A stretch of 64,000 bases of DNA from Dioscorea cayenensis subsp. rotundata (lineage: Eukaryota > Streptophyta > Magnoliopsida > Dioscoreales > Dioscoreaceae), in NCBI RefSeq assembly GCF_009730915.1, contig NC_052488.1, positions 21,446,305 to 21,510,304 on the forward strand. Reading direction: 5' to 3'. A program made the position numbers and the translations under genes. This document shows, one piece after another, positions 1 to 11,511 of this stretch. The notes below the pieces were generated by a model, which did not search any database, was not told the DNA's origin, and saw only the letters and a list, made by a program, of their open reading frames with translations. Within the stretch, counting starts at the first letter, position 1, and the number at the start of each line of letters is the position of its first letter.

Positions 1-2289
1 TGCGTTGTCCCACGAATCAATAATGCATTCATCATCGCCCATATTCTAACAAAACAAAAGAAAAACATAATTTAATAAAAACATAAAAGACATATTACAA
101 AACTAGTCTATAAGAAATCGACATATCTAAATATGTATTTTCGCTACATTTAAATTATTTATGGAATTATCCTCAATTGGATCAACTATGGGGTTGTCGA
201 GAAAATGTGTCTCAATATCTTTACCTTCTTGTTTTTAAGTGATTCTTGGTAAAGATGGACAAAATGTTTTGGGGTCCCCGCAAATTCTGGACCAACGACC
301 TTCCGAGCCACAACGATAACATGTATCTTTCTTTGTCTCTAACCCCATCTCGTGGCTTTGTTGCTTCACTGATGTACATCAATTCTCATATCGCGTGGTC
401 CGATATTATTTCGCCCCCACCACTGCACTCACGTAGTCCCCCGACCACCCTCGTCCACCACGTGCTTTTTAAAACTAGCACCGCGACCACGCCCATCTTT
501 TTTGCCCAAAAATTAATTTCCGGCAGCTAGTGCCGATCCAGATGGTCGAGATCGACGATTCTCGCATCAACAATTCATTGTTTTTGCTCCGCCACAAGGA
601 GACAAGAAATTAATTCGTAGAATTTTTGTAAAAATTCTTTTCTCTATATTGTTGTTGTAATATAACATTTCGCGCGTGAAATGTCGTAAATGTTTTCTCG
701 AGTATCATTCCTTCCATCAACGCTTTCTCCACGTAGACGTAGTAATCGAAAACAATTTTTAAATAGCTCTGAATTATATTCTCGCACGCTTTTAAAAATC
801 TGAAACCCCGAGGCTCGACCAATCATTGCGTGCTTTGGGCAAGCAGACCATTCTCGAGATGTTCAAACTCTCTTTCGTGGATAACCACAATTCTCGTGGA
901 TCCTCAACGGTCAAGTATTCATTCTTCGTGCAATCATCAATATGATGCCTTATAAATATTAAGGCCTTCTGGCTTATTATCACTAGGCTCATCGTTATTA
1001 GCCCTCAATAGTTTTACCTCGTGTTTCTTGCTTTCGATCGGAGCTTGATATCGAGGCTCCGTGGGATATATAATCGCTTCCTGAGATTTGAAGGGCCTCT
1101 AATTCTCTTTTTGCAATATTTGTCATTTTCTCTTCAAAATAATAATATAGCAAGTAATTAGAATAGAGTGTACAGAATAAAATATAAATCATACATACTG
1201 TTTATGTATATGTTACTTTTCACATATACTGTACTGTTCATGTACGATACTATTCATATATGACACTATTCATATATACAAGATTGTTTACATATCACTG
1301 CAATTATCGCAAAGATTGGGAATAAAAATTTGTTTGAAAGTGATTATAAGTTAAAAAGGGAAGAAGAAGTAAAAAGATAAGGGAGAGAAGAAAGTAGGGG
1401 GCCGACGGAGAAAGGTGTCACGAGTCGCCGACGGAGAAACTCGAAGGGGCCGATGAGTAGGGCGACGGAGAAGAGAAAAAGGGCCCCGAAGATTTTTACC
1501 TGATTTTGTCAACGATCACCGGATCGGAGGGTCGCCGCGAAGACTTAGGAAAAGATGATGCTTGATAATTTAGATTTGGTAGAAAACTTCATTGTAATAA
1601 TAATATTATTGTTTTTGTTGTTTATTTTTAAAAAGTATCGGTAATATTAGCCTTAGTGGCTTTTAGTCATCGTATGTTTTTTATGTATGCTTCGAGAAAA
1701 ACCCCTATGTATGGTTGATTGAAATTATGTAATAATAAAATGTATGGTTTGCTAGTATTATATTACCCTGTCGAACCTTCCCTCGCGATTCGAGATGTTA
1801 GAAATGGATTCCACATATATAATATATATATTATATAAGCCAAAGAAAAATTAAAATCATATGAGCAAATTCGTCGATAACGTGTTAAGAATATATGTTA
1901 TAAATGTAAAGATAGTAATAAGAATAGAGAGCCGTAGTATTTACCAAAAACCCAAAAACCCCTCAAGAATTAACTTCTTCTTCTTCTTCTTCTTTTATTT
2001 CTCTTTTCCTTCTCTTCTCTATATCCCAAAGTATACAAAATGAGGGGTATTTATAGGGTTACAAGAGTTGAATGAACGCACTGTGATCGATTCGATCCGA
2101 CGGTCCAAAAATACCCTCGGTTGGTGGAATAGTAATCAGACGTGCTGCCTCGCTACAGCATTACCACATGCGGCTCGCTACATGATAGTGCCGATACGAA
2201 AGAAAATCTAGAAGTTGTTATAATAATGTCGCCCTCACATAGGGTGAAATTGCTACAGTAGGCATCCATTAAAATATTTGTTTATAACA
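1..2289 (-). mobile_element. Copia LTR retroelement fossil, 5' part
   Basis: This is the 5' end of a Copia-superfamily element of the kind usually labelled TNT1-94-like, read on the minus strand. Its LTR occupies about 1883-2289. The leader and gag (UBN2-type, starting near 1130 on the minus strand) run leftward, and the zinc-knuckle region lies around 230-350. The rest of the element lies outside the window. The gag reading frame is broken in several places, so this looks like a fossil. The same family occurs at 61916-64000 in the opposite orientation. Only one LTR is visible, so no LTR-LTR age can be given; visible divergence between the two copies argues against a very recent event. Confidence 0.85.
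1883..2289 (-). repeat. 5' LTR of the left Copia fossil
   Basis: On the minus strand it begins TGTTATAAACAAATATTTT (outer end near 2289) and ends TTAACA near 1883, directly followed by a primer-binding-like sequence. A TATTTATA at 2048-2055 (TATAAATA on the element strand) fits an LTR promoter. Its partner LTR at 61916-62268 shares both ends and the TATA region but is shorter in the middle. The 5-bp target duplication cannot be tested because the other end is outside the window. Confidence 0.75.
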
Positions 2290-2376
2290 GTTATATCTTT
2301 GTTTTCTATGATTGTTATATATTTTAAGCTGTAAATGCTTATATAATAATTTATTTTGAAATCTATCATTTCTGTG

Positions 2377-3421
2377 ATTGTTATGTTTATACACTTACAA
2401 GATATTCAACTCCGATGATTTCTCTTGAAATACAAGCAATGGCTATATGAATATATATCCATAATAGGGCAAGTGAATCTTGGAATATCAACTACCTTGG
2501 AGGCCAAGTTTGTTGAGAAGCTAAATGAAGACACAATCTCTAAGTTGGAGTGAAGCTATTTATGGGCGGAGCTATTTGAAGTCACAATTAGACATGGAGA
2601 ATATTGAAGATCAAGCTTAGTCACAAAAGAAGATTGTGAAGACCAAATCTTAATAAATGAAGATCAAGTTTGGAAACATGAATATTTAATAATACAAATT
2701 TGGATGAATGAAGATCAAGTTTGAAAGATCATGAAAATTAAACTCGAATGACTTAGAGGTCAAGTTTAGTGAAAAGATTTGAAGATCATTGAAGATTTTT
2801 TTTGAAAGACTATCTTGGTATGATAGAGAAGCGACCTTTGTGAAGGTACCACTGATAAGGACATGAGGAGGCGAGCTAGTTGTTGGTAGGTTGAGATCAG
2901 GAGGATTCGACTACATCGACTCTAAACTTAACACGGACAGGAGGACTAGAGGCGTTTACGGGTCAAGTTGCAATGGAAGATGTGACTTAGTCATGGTCAG
3001 ACGGTGGCTGGCCGCATTGCAAGCTTGGTTACAATAAGAGAAATTAGGAGTCGTGAAAATTCTAAAAGAGTGACGTACTATATTTAGGACGTTGAGACGT
3101 CTATGTAAAATACACTGCTCTGAGATTTAAGATGAGCAACTGGAGAGAGACTCAAGTGTGTGGATAAGAGAGAGTAGGGCATCGGGTAATCTAGAGAAAA
3201 TTCTTCTTTACCTTTTTGTGAGGATGAGTGTCAGAGCTGTATTCATTTTTATTTCTCTTATTTTAGTAGTTTTTTTTAATATTCGGGATTGACCCCAGAT
3301 GTAGACAAGTGTTGTACCGAACTGGGTTATCAATTTCATGTGCCTTATTTTTTCTTTCTCAGTGTGTGTGATTATGTAAGTGTTTGCATGAGAGTTTGAG
3401 TGAAATCTAACTCATAATACA
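2377..3421 (+). mobile_element. Probable LTR-like remnant, unclassified
   Basis: There is no open reading frame. The stretch has many short variants of a 'gaagatcaagtttg' phrase at 2580-2780. A GC-richer block follows at 2840-3130. It ends with a tail (3280-3420) reading 'ggattgaccccagatgtag' and 'gtaccgaactgggtta', phrasing typical of the 3' end of plant Copia LTRs. Boundaries are guesses from a TG near 2377 and a CA near 3421. It could be a solo LTR or an old fragment; no internal domain is seen. Confidence 0.35.
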
Positions 3422-3439
3422 CCCACTGAAACTAACGGT

Positions 3440-4230
3440 AAATTTTATATACTCCGAAGAATAAAATTTTAATAAGATTGCAACAAAATGATAACACAAA
3501 CAACAACCCTTATTTATTTATTCATTTATATAAGATCGCTCAAAATGAAACAGTTTATAATAAAATGGTGAAAATTTTAGGGAGAGAGATTGATTATTAT
3601 AAACTCAAACATTTTATGTTTTTCATTAGATGGTCTTATTAAATATTTAATAATAAACTAATTTAATATCCATATTAAAATTAATACAATTGAATCTTTT
3701 CTATGAACAACACCACATTTTTTTATTTTGCACATTTTATGTAATAGTAATATTAAATAAATATTGTTAAATTTTTTCTAAACAGATGCTTTAAAAAAAA
3801 TTATTGGAAAGATTTCCATTTTTGGAAGACTATCAATTTCCATTAAAATATCTTATTAAATATTTAATAGAAAATCAATTTCATGGCATTAATGAAATTG
3901 ATGGCATTAAATATTTTCTATTAACAATAATTAAATTATAATGTCCCATTTTTTTAAATAACAAATCATGGTTGGTATCTGATATACTCACTTAATTATA
4001 ATTTTAAAGTTCCTCAAAAAAAGTATAACTAAATTATAAAATATTATTCTTTTGTTTTCCTTGAAATATTATTTTTTTTTCATTTTCCATATAGAATGTA
4101 ATACTAAATAAAAGTTGTTTAGATAATTTCTCAACAAATACTAAAAAAAAAATTCAGGAAAAATTTCCGATTCCATATACTAATATGCTTTAACAAAATT
4201 AATGCCACTGCATATTTTTTATTAAGAACA

Positions 4231-4270
<40 letters not shown>

Positions 4271-4850
4271 ATTTCTCATATCTTTATGTAATACCAAATA
4301 AATATTGTTAAATTTTTTTAACAAATATTTAAAATTTTTTAAAAAAAAATCCACTTTTCAAAATATATTTGTTTTCATTAAAAGATTTTCACTATTAATA
4401 TAAAATTAATTTAATGCTGTTAATGAAATTAATTTAATGCTGTTAATGAAATTAATGACATTAAATCTTTTCTATTAAGAATATCATATTTAATATAAAT
4501 TATAACTTAAAAAAAGTTTTTTTTTATTTTTAAACCTCTTTGGGAGCTGATTATATAATCACTTTAAATACATGTATCGATGAATTATTTTAATTTTAAA
4601 TTCAATAGAAAGAATGAGAATACAAGCAAAAACATATATTTTGTTAATTTTTATTATTAAAAACAAAATATAAAAATAAACATATTTATACAGCACCCAA
4701 AATCAAAGCAACATGTTTTTTTAGCTTGAAGGACCAACTGCAAATTCTATAAGAAATTTCCAAGTTTTAAGCAAAGAATAATTTCTCAACATTTAACAAA
4801 TTTCTTCAAAATTTTACACAAATGTAACTATTTTTCCATGATTTATTTTT
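3440..4850. repeat. AT-rich spacer with diverged repeated modules
   Basis: This is a non-coding, very AT-rich stretch. A module containing 'gtaatactaaataaa' variants followed by 'ttgttaaatttttt' recurs near 3740, 4098 and 4288. Each copy is accompanied by 'ggcattaatgaaatt' and 'attaaatcttttctatta' variants, so the spacer looks like a decayed tandem array. A 24-bp direct duplication lies at about 4403-4450 and a TA dinucleotide run at 4233-4267. No gene is seen. Confidence 0.5.
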
Positions 4851-4949
4851 TCTAGTGGAAAACCGTCGTTCAGTGGCGCGCTATACCTCGCTATTCTCAC
4901 CCCATCTTTTTCCTCCCGTCGCGCCCCGTTCCCTCTCGATCCGGTGGCG

Positions 4950-7900
4950 ATGGCGCTCAGATCCGGAGGTCGGAAGATCTCCTTCGACCTCCTCGCTGGT
5001 GATATCTCCGGCGATGGTTCTCCTTCGACCTCGTCTCCCCAGCCTTCAATTCTCGAGAATGGGGCCGATGATGTCCCTCACGGCCGCCGGAAGCGGCGAG
5101 CCAAGGCATCTAGGAAGAAGAAGCGGCCGGCATCTGATTCCCCGTCAATTTTGAATCACATCGATCCGTTCATGCCAGAGAACAGGGCACTGTGAGGAGG
5201 AGATGGGAAAGGTGGTGCCGGAGAGCCGGTTGACGGTGGAGACGATATGCGAGAGCACGGTGGTGGAGAAGCTGGAGCACGAGATCTCGCAGACGAGTCA
5301 TGTTTCTTATGTGGAGCTGAGGCAGAGGAATTTGGCGAATGGAGGTCCAGGAGATGAGGCGGTGAAGGAGGAGCCGAGCAGTAGCGAGAGCTCAACGGGG
5401 CAGTGGAGGCCGGAGGCTAATGTGAGGATTACTAGATTGGAGACCGAGGGGTCCTTCGATTGGAATAAATTGCTGGCAAAGGATCCCATTCTATTAGGAG
5501 GTCAGTTCCTGCTATCTTCCTTGATCCTTATTCTTATTGATAATGCTTTATTATTTGAACCATATCACCTGCGAACATATAGATTTTTTTTTTTTTTTTC
5601 AATCTATGGATGGAACACTTAGTCTGCATTTTATGCTCAGAGTCCATTATGCTTGGCTCGATTGGTTTGCAGAGTGTATGATCCGTGCCAAATGTGAGTT
5701 TGCTGATGATTGAAATCAATTCTTTCAGGGCTTTATTGGTATAAATCTCACCAGGTTGAATTGTGTTGTATGCTCTAGTCATAGAAGAAGATAAATGATC
5801 ACACTCGATGAATTTCTAGGTGATAGAAGACTGCACATGCAGTGTAAAAACTGATTCTCTGAGCAAGAAGATTTTATCTTGTGTGTTGATAGATTACATG
5901 TTGAATTATTTAGGAATATGTATAATTAGAGTTTGAAATGCAATGTGAAACTTGAATCTCTGAGCAAGAAGATTTTAACTTACGTTTTGATAGATTATGA
6001 TTTGCCTGATTTAGGGATATGTATTTGCTGTCCTAACCATTGGTATTGGGTTACTATGAATGCTTTTCTTCATACTTCAGTTCTGTGTTTTTTCAATCTT
6101 ATTGACTTGGTTGAGCAGTGAGCCTGGTTATAAATACATGATAAAGACCGACAAAGCTATTGTCTCCTTGTAATGTAGTAAGTATATGTTGAGCTCAGTT
6201 TCGTGGAACACAATATTGAGCAACAACTTCTTACATCCATTTGATATATATATATATATATATAGAAGTCTTGAGCAATTATTTGTGATACATGCACGCC
6301 AAAGTCCTGTTTGTGAAAATATGAAGAGCCAAAGTTTCTTGTCTGCAACTTTTGTTATTCTAAATCATTATCACCAAAAAACTAAGTTGAGAAAAGTTAT
6401 CCTCAAAAGGGTCAAATTGCCATTCCTAGAATAATTCAAACAACTCAGTTTGACTTGAATAACCATTCTAACCATTATCATGAGTATAAATCAAGTGTTT
6501 GAAGGAATTTCATGTATTGATGAATTGTCTTACACTTACTGTTTTTGCAGAAGTTTCGTATGCAGAAAGATCTCCTTTGAGATACTTCATCAGAGAAATC
6601 TATAGTGGCAATTCCCTTAGGAGCACCATATCTGTTGGAAATGAGAAGAAAAGACAAAGGGTCTATAACACTATGTTTCATGTGCCATTGAGATGTGAAC
6701 GGGTATGCTTGTGCTTTTACTATTTCTTTTGGTAGGAATGATTTGTGAGGATGGAAAATTGATGTGGCCATTTATCATTTCTGGCTTTTGATGACAACTT
6801 GAGTCAATTACTTGTGCTGCTTAAAAAGCATCAGTCACTTTGTCTGCTGTAATCATTCTTACTGAATGCTTACCCATCAAGCAACTGGCTGTGTCACATT
6901 TATAGAAATTTACTGCAGTAATATCCTCAAGCTTCAATCTAGTAGGAATATATGCATACAGAATATTGAAAGGAATTGGATTACTATGGATTATAAAAAA
7001 GAAGGGGAGGAATTTATTTATTTCTTGTTAAATGTCTTGGCAATGTTTAGTTGTGAAGTTGAATATTGTTGTTGCACTGATCATTATATAAATTGAAGTA
7101 TTCTGTTTAATTGTTTATGTTTTAATAAGTTTACAACATTTTTCTTAAGGAAGGGGACCTCTGACAGTCAATATTATTCTGCAGCTCATTCTTGCTGGCT
7201 TTTTTGTCTGTTTGGACTCATTTTTGTCACTGCTTACACTTATGCCGGCAAGAATAATAATGACTATATGGAGCTTTTTGAAGACGAGGTGAGTTGTGAA
7301 ATGCAGTATGGGTTATTTGAGATGAGGCATTTTTTTTTTCTTTTTTGGCAGTGTTTCATGGACTTATGTAATTAACAGAGCACTTTTTTATGCATGTTAT
7401 GGTTGAAAGTGGTAATTATGTTGACCTGTTTGAACCCAGTTGCGCATGTAGAAATACCTGATTGAAGAAGCAATTGATATTGAAAATGTTGATGACAATT
7501 TATTATGTATTTTGCAATTCAATGAGAGAACACACACTCTATAAATGCATAATAATGTGAAGGAATTTCTCTGAATATCATTCTCAAAAATTTAATTGCC
7601 TCATACAGTTGTAATTATAAATATCAGAATCTGCATACATATATATATATATATATATATCTCACAAACTATATGGGATTGCATTGGTGTGGGTGCGAGC
7701 AACGGGTAAAGTTAGTATTTTAATCAAGTGTATTTGTAACAGACAGTTTCAGAGACCAAATGCTGCTGAATTATCTGATTTTGGTTGTTTCATCATTTTG
7801 ATTTTGGGTGTTACCACTCTGCAATTGACAGGTACTGTATTTGCTTGCTGCTTCAAGATTCTGTTGTAGTTCTTTGATCTCTGAAATTGGACATTTATCA

Positions 7901-10287
7901 GTGATTTATAGTATGTTGATATCTTATATGGAGCAATTATTTTTCTTTGGAATCAATGTTGTTCAACAGATATCAGCTTAATATATCATTTTATACGTGG
8001 GCAAGGTACAATCAAATTGTATGTGGTGTACAATGTATTAGAGGTCAGTGATATAAGCCGATGCTAGGTCAGTGTACTTCTCATTGTGTTTTTTTAGTTC
8101 AGTTTACCTATCTATTCACATTTATGGCAGATATTTGATAAACTTTGTCAATCTTTTGGGGAAGATGTTTTGCAAGTTCTATTTAGTTCTGCTGAGGGGT
8201 TGGCGAATTCTTCTTCGGATAACATGACGTTTGAATTGATGAGATTCATTCTTGATGAAACAATAGCTATCATTGCATTCAATATCCTTTACTAGTTGTT
8301 CTATTTCTGTTTTTGTTTCCTTGGATGCATTATATGAAGTTATCCTTAACCAGCCAAACTTGTGCATTCTTTCATCTTATTGGCTCAAGCAGTCACATTG
8401 TCAACCTGCATTGTTGCCCACAATAATGCTTTACTTGCATTACTGGTGTCAAATAATTTCGCAGAGATAAAAAGCAATGTTTTTAAGCGTGTCAGCAAAG
8501 ATAATCTCCGCAGTTTGGTATACCATGGTAAGTTGCTTTCCTCTATGTTTTACCTACTTAATTTTCCTGATTGCTGTGGAAGGGAATCTGCAGTTTTCTT
8601 GTTGTCTTTTCTCATTTTAGCTGTGATCTTGCCAGTAAATGGTGAATTTTAATGTGATCCAAAACAAGCAAGAAAAGGATGTATATCTAAGTACTAAAAG
8701 AATGATCTTTCTCTCACTGTGCCATTGAAGCACAACTCTTTTAAATAAGAGAAAGGTTAGAGTTTTCTAAAGTTAACCTAAAAGACATCTGAGCCTTATA
8801 CGGCAAGCATGTATTTTTACTTTAGCAATGAAGACTTGATAGCATCAATATGAGCATGTTTATCTGACATAAATAGATTTAAGCTGTTGCATATAGTTGC
8901 TGTTACACATAATTATCTGTTGATTTAGGATGTTTGCCTGTTGATTCTTTGCATAATGTGTCCTCAAGTTATTTACTAAAATCACAAGGTTGAGGTTGAG
9001 TTGGGCTTTCTGAAGTTTATTGTTTCTATCTTTGCTCATGCATCATAGGTTTCCTCACCATAATTTATATGACTTATGGTACTCTTTCAGATCAATTTGG
9101 GGTCACTTATATAGCAAGTTTCATGGAATTGCCTGCTATGTACCACTTGCAATATTTTCCAATTAAGGTCATATAAATGGGCTCAATTCTATACACTTTC
9201 CCAAATGATGAGCCTAAAGGATGAGATTCATTATTTTTAAGACACATTGGTTTTCATCCTTTAGTGGTCATACACATCAAACAGGACATAATGTAAGAGT
9301 TTGAATCAAGTATGTGGATTTTGTTTCAACACATTGTGTTTGTCTCATTAAGATTATTCATAATAGGTGGCAAGAAATTGCCCGGTGAATATATTTCATT
9401 ATGCTGATTTTTTTATGACAGATATAGTAGAGAGGTTCCACATCACAGCTTTTATGCTGTTTGTCTTAGCACAGAATCTTCTGGAGGCTGAGGGGCCCTG
9501 GTTTGAGAGTTTTCTTACAGTAAGCTTCTCACATTTAACTAATGACTAATGAGCATTCTATCTATTACTAGATGCATCTAAATCATTGCTTGTCTCATGC
9601 ATCATATTTTTGGGGCGATAGTCTAATTACTTTCTATTTCAATATTAGAATGCTCTCGAGGTTTTCATGTGTGAAGTGTTCATTGATATGATCAAGCATT
9701 CATTCCTTACGAAGTTCAATGAGATCAAGCCAGATACATACTCGGAGTTCCTGGAGGATCTTAGCAAGCAGGTAACTTTTCAATCTGAGTTTATTTATTG
9801 TGTCTACATCCGGCTCCCCTAGTATTAACTGCTATACTTTGTCTTTCATGGTTATTCACTTTACTCCGTAGCCTTTAGAGCTTCCTCTCTCAAGACGCTG
9901 ACATTTATTTTTATTTACTTGTTCAGACTCTAAATGAGAACCCTGAAGACCATCGCAAAAACCTTACATTCATTCCTCTTGCTCCCGCGTGTGTGGTATG
10001 TTGTACAGTTATAGCAAATCAGCTCACTTTTTGTGTCACTTGTATTTTATGTTTAGACCTCTTCTTCTTTACCTCAAATGTTGCAGGTTTTTCGAGTAAT
10101 GGCTCCAATTTATGCGACCCTTCTTCCCTCTGGGCCACTTCTGTGGAGATTATTCTGGATCATTTCCTGGTCTGGTCTGACATACATCATGCTTGCCATT
10201 TGGAAGGTATTAGTCAGCTTAAGCCTCCGGAGCCTTGCTACCTGGTATCTCAATCAGCGTTTGGAGAGAAAACAACATAAGGACTAA
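4950..10287 (+). CDS. POD1: POD1/TAPT1-family membrane protein (11 exons)
   Basis: This is a homologue of Arabidopsis POLLEN DEFECTIVE IN GUIDANCE 1, a multi-pass TAPT1-family protein of the endoplasmic reticulum involved in pollen tube guidance and embryo patterning. Exons: 4950-5500, 6551-6702, 7185-7288, 7743-7831, 7970-8043, 8131-8281, 8360-8527, 9422-9519, 9649-9771, 9927-9995, 10087-10287; about 592 aa. Recognisable blocks are MALRSGGRKISFD at the start, YSGNSLRSTISVGNEK, FFVCLDSFLSLL, DISLIYHFIRGQGTIKLYV and LSTCIVAHNNALLALLV. All exon phases agree except in exon 1, where one extra base near 5190 moves the frame between MPENRA and CEEEMGKVVPESRL. Intron 6 is AT-AC (separate entry). ATG 4950 is chosen because it matches the conserved N-terminus. 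Identity is firm; the exon 1 frame needs checking. Confidence 0.9.
5840..6028 (+). repeat. Two-copy 100-bp tandem duplication in POD1 intron 1
   Basis: The phrase 'ctctgagcaagaagatttta' occurs near 5858 and again near 5958. Both copies are followed by 'ttgatagatta' and then 'ttaggaatatgtat' or 'ttagggatatgtat'. The copies are clearly diverged, so the duplication is not recent. It lies wholly in the intron. Confidence 0.75.
8282..8359 (+). other. AT-AC (U12-type) intron 6 of POD1
   Basis: The 78-nt intron starts ATATCCTTT, the U12 5' splice consensus. It carries TCCTTAAC at 8343-8350, the U12 branch consensus, about 10 nt before an AC end at 8358-8359. Splicing at these points joins phase 1 ends and restores the family sequence (...IIAF-IVHSFILLAQAV). 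No GT-AG alternative gives this. The minor spliceosome would therefore be needed for POD1 expression. Confidence 0.88.
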
Positions 10288-11511
10288 TTCGTGGTTGTTA
10301 TACACAAATCTATTCTCATCAATGGGCTCATGGTTCTCTCTATTCATCACCGCAGCAATGATGGCTTTAATAAGATGAGATACAGCCACCCGGTGAGTAC
10401 ATTTTTGGCCTAATGTTCAGATGAAGACCTGATGGCAGCACTACACAAAGAATATTGTGTATTCCATCAGATTAAGCCTCATTCAGCCATTTTTTGGTTA
10501 CTACTCTCCTTCTCCTTCTATCAATGTCACACCAAATGCCATGAAAGTGTGGTGTTATAGTTATATTTTCTTAAAGCAGCTTAATAACCCAAGAGGCTGA
10601 TCTGGTCAATTGCAAGTCATCCATCTCCAGTCTTACAAACGGAGCATCTTTTCCAGTGCTTGATTTCAAACATCTCAAAATAGTTTACTGTTCCTTAGAT
10701 CCAGGTTTTGTTTCTTTTTTCTGGAAAATGCTCAAGTTGTTGTTTTTTCAGTCCAACCTGCTTTGGCTTTGATGTATTGTGCAACAGTTTTCCATGCTGA
10801 TTGTATTATTTTATAATGCTTGCTTCTGACGAAAAGACATTTCCATCTCGCATTCAAATGGCAAGAGGATGGAAATCAAGGTAAGACCTTTTTCTTTTAT
10901 TGATTGCCATGTTCCAATGCAGTATTGATATGTAAACCCACATGCTTTTTTCCCATGCATTGCATCACATTCGAACTTGCTTTGCTTTTAGACGTGTCAA
11001 TACTATCATAAATGATAATCCTCCATGGTTCATTGTTGCATATTATTTTTTAAGCATTTTAAGGATCAAGTTCAGGGAGGAGCCTAATTATACACCATAA
11101 GACTGTTATGTGTATTAACTCTAATACAGAGATGCTCTTTTCTGCTTTTTTGCTTGCATATGTAATTAAAAATGGATAAATGCTCATATATCTATGTAAA
11201 AAAAAACCGTAGCAACTTACATATTAATTATTTTTATTTGCTTATATGCTCTAGGATTAAATCAAAAGTTTATAAAAGGATGAGAATCATGAGATTACCT
11301 ATTATTCTCTTCTTTCGATTCAATGCCAACCTACCCCCAATATTAAACCCACTAGTCCATATGAATAACTTTACTCAAACCACAATTGACGCTGCACCAT
11401 CCATCTCAGACTCTGACCTCCTATAAACTATAAACTATATATATATATATTAATCTCACCATAAACAGCCAGCAACTCCCAACCTCACTCCCCAGTTCCA
11501 AAACTCCAACC
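10288..11511. other. 3' UTR of POD1 and intergenic spacer
   Basis: There is no convincing coding sequence. The first several hundred bases are probably the 3' untranslated region of POD1. The end, 11420-11455, is an AT run (ctataaactataaactatat...) about 60-90 bp before the next start codon and may supply its TATA element. Confidence 0.5.

Noticed and set aside
7640-7662. Short TA runs here and at 6240, 11437, 12800, 24911, 25983, 57321 and 60950
   Set aside because: Ordinary AT microsatellites, not informative as separate features.
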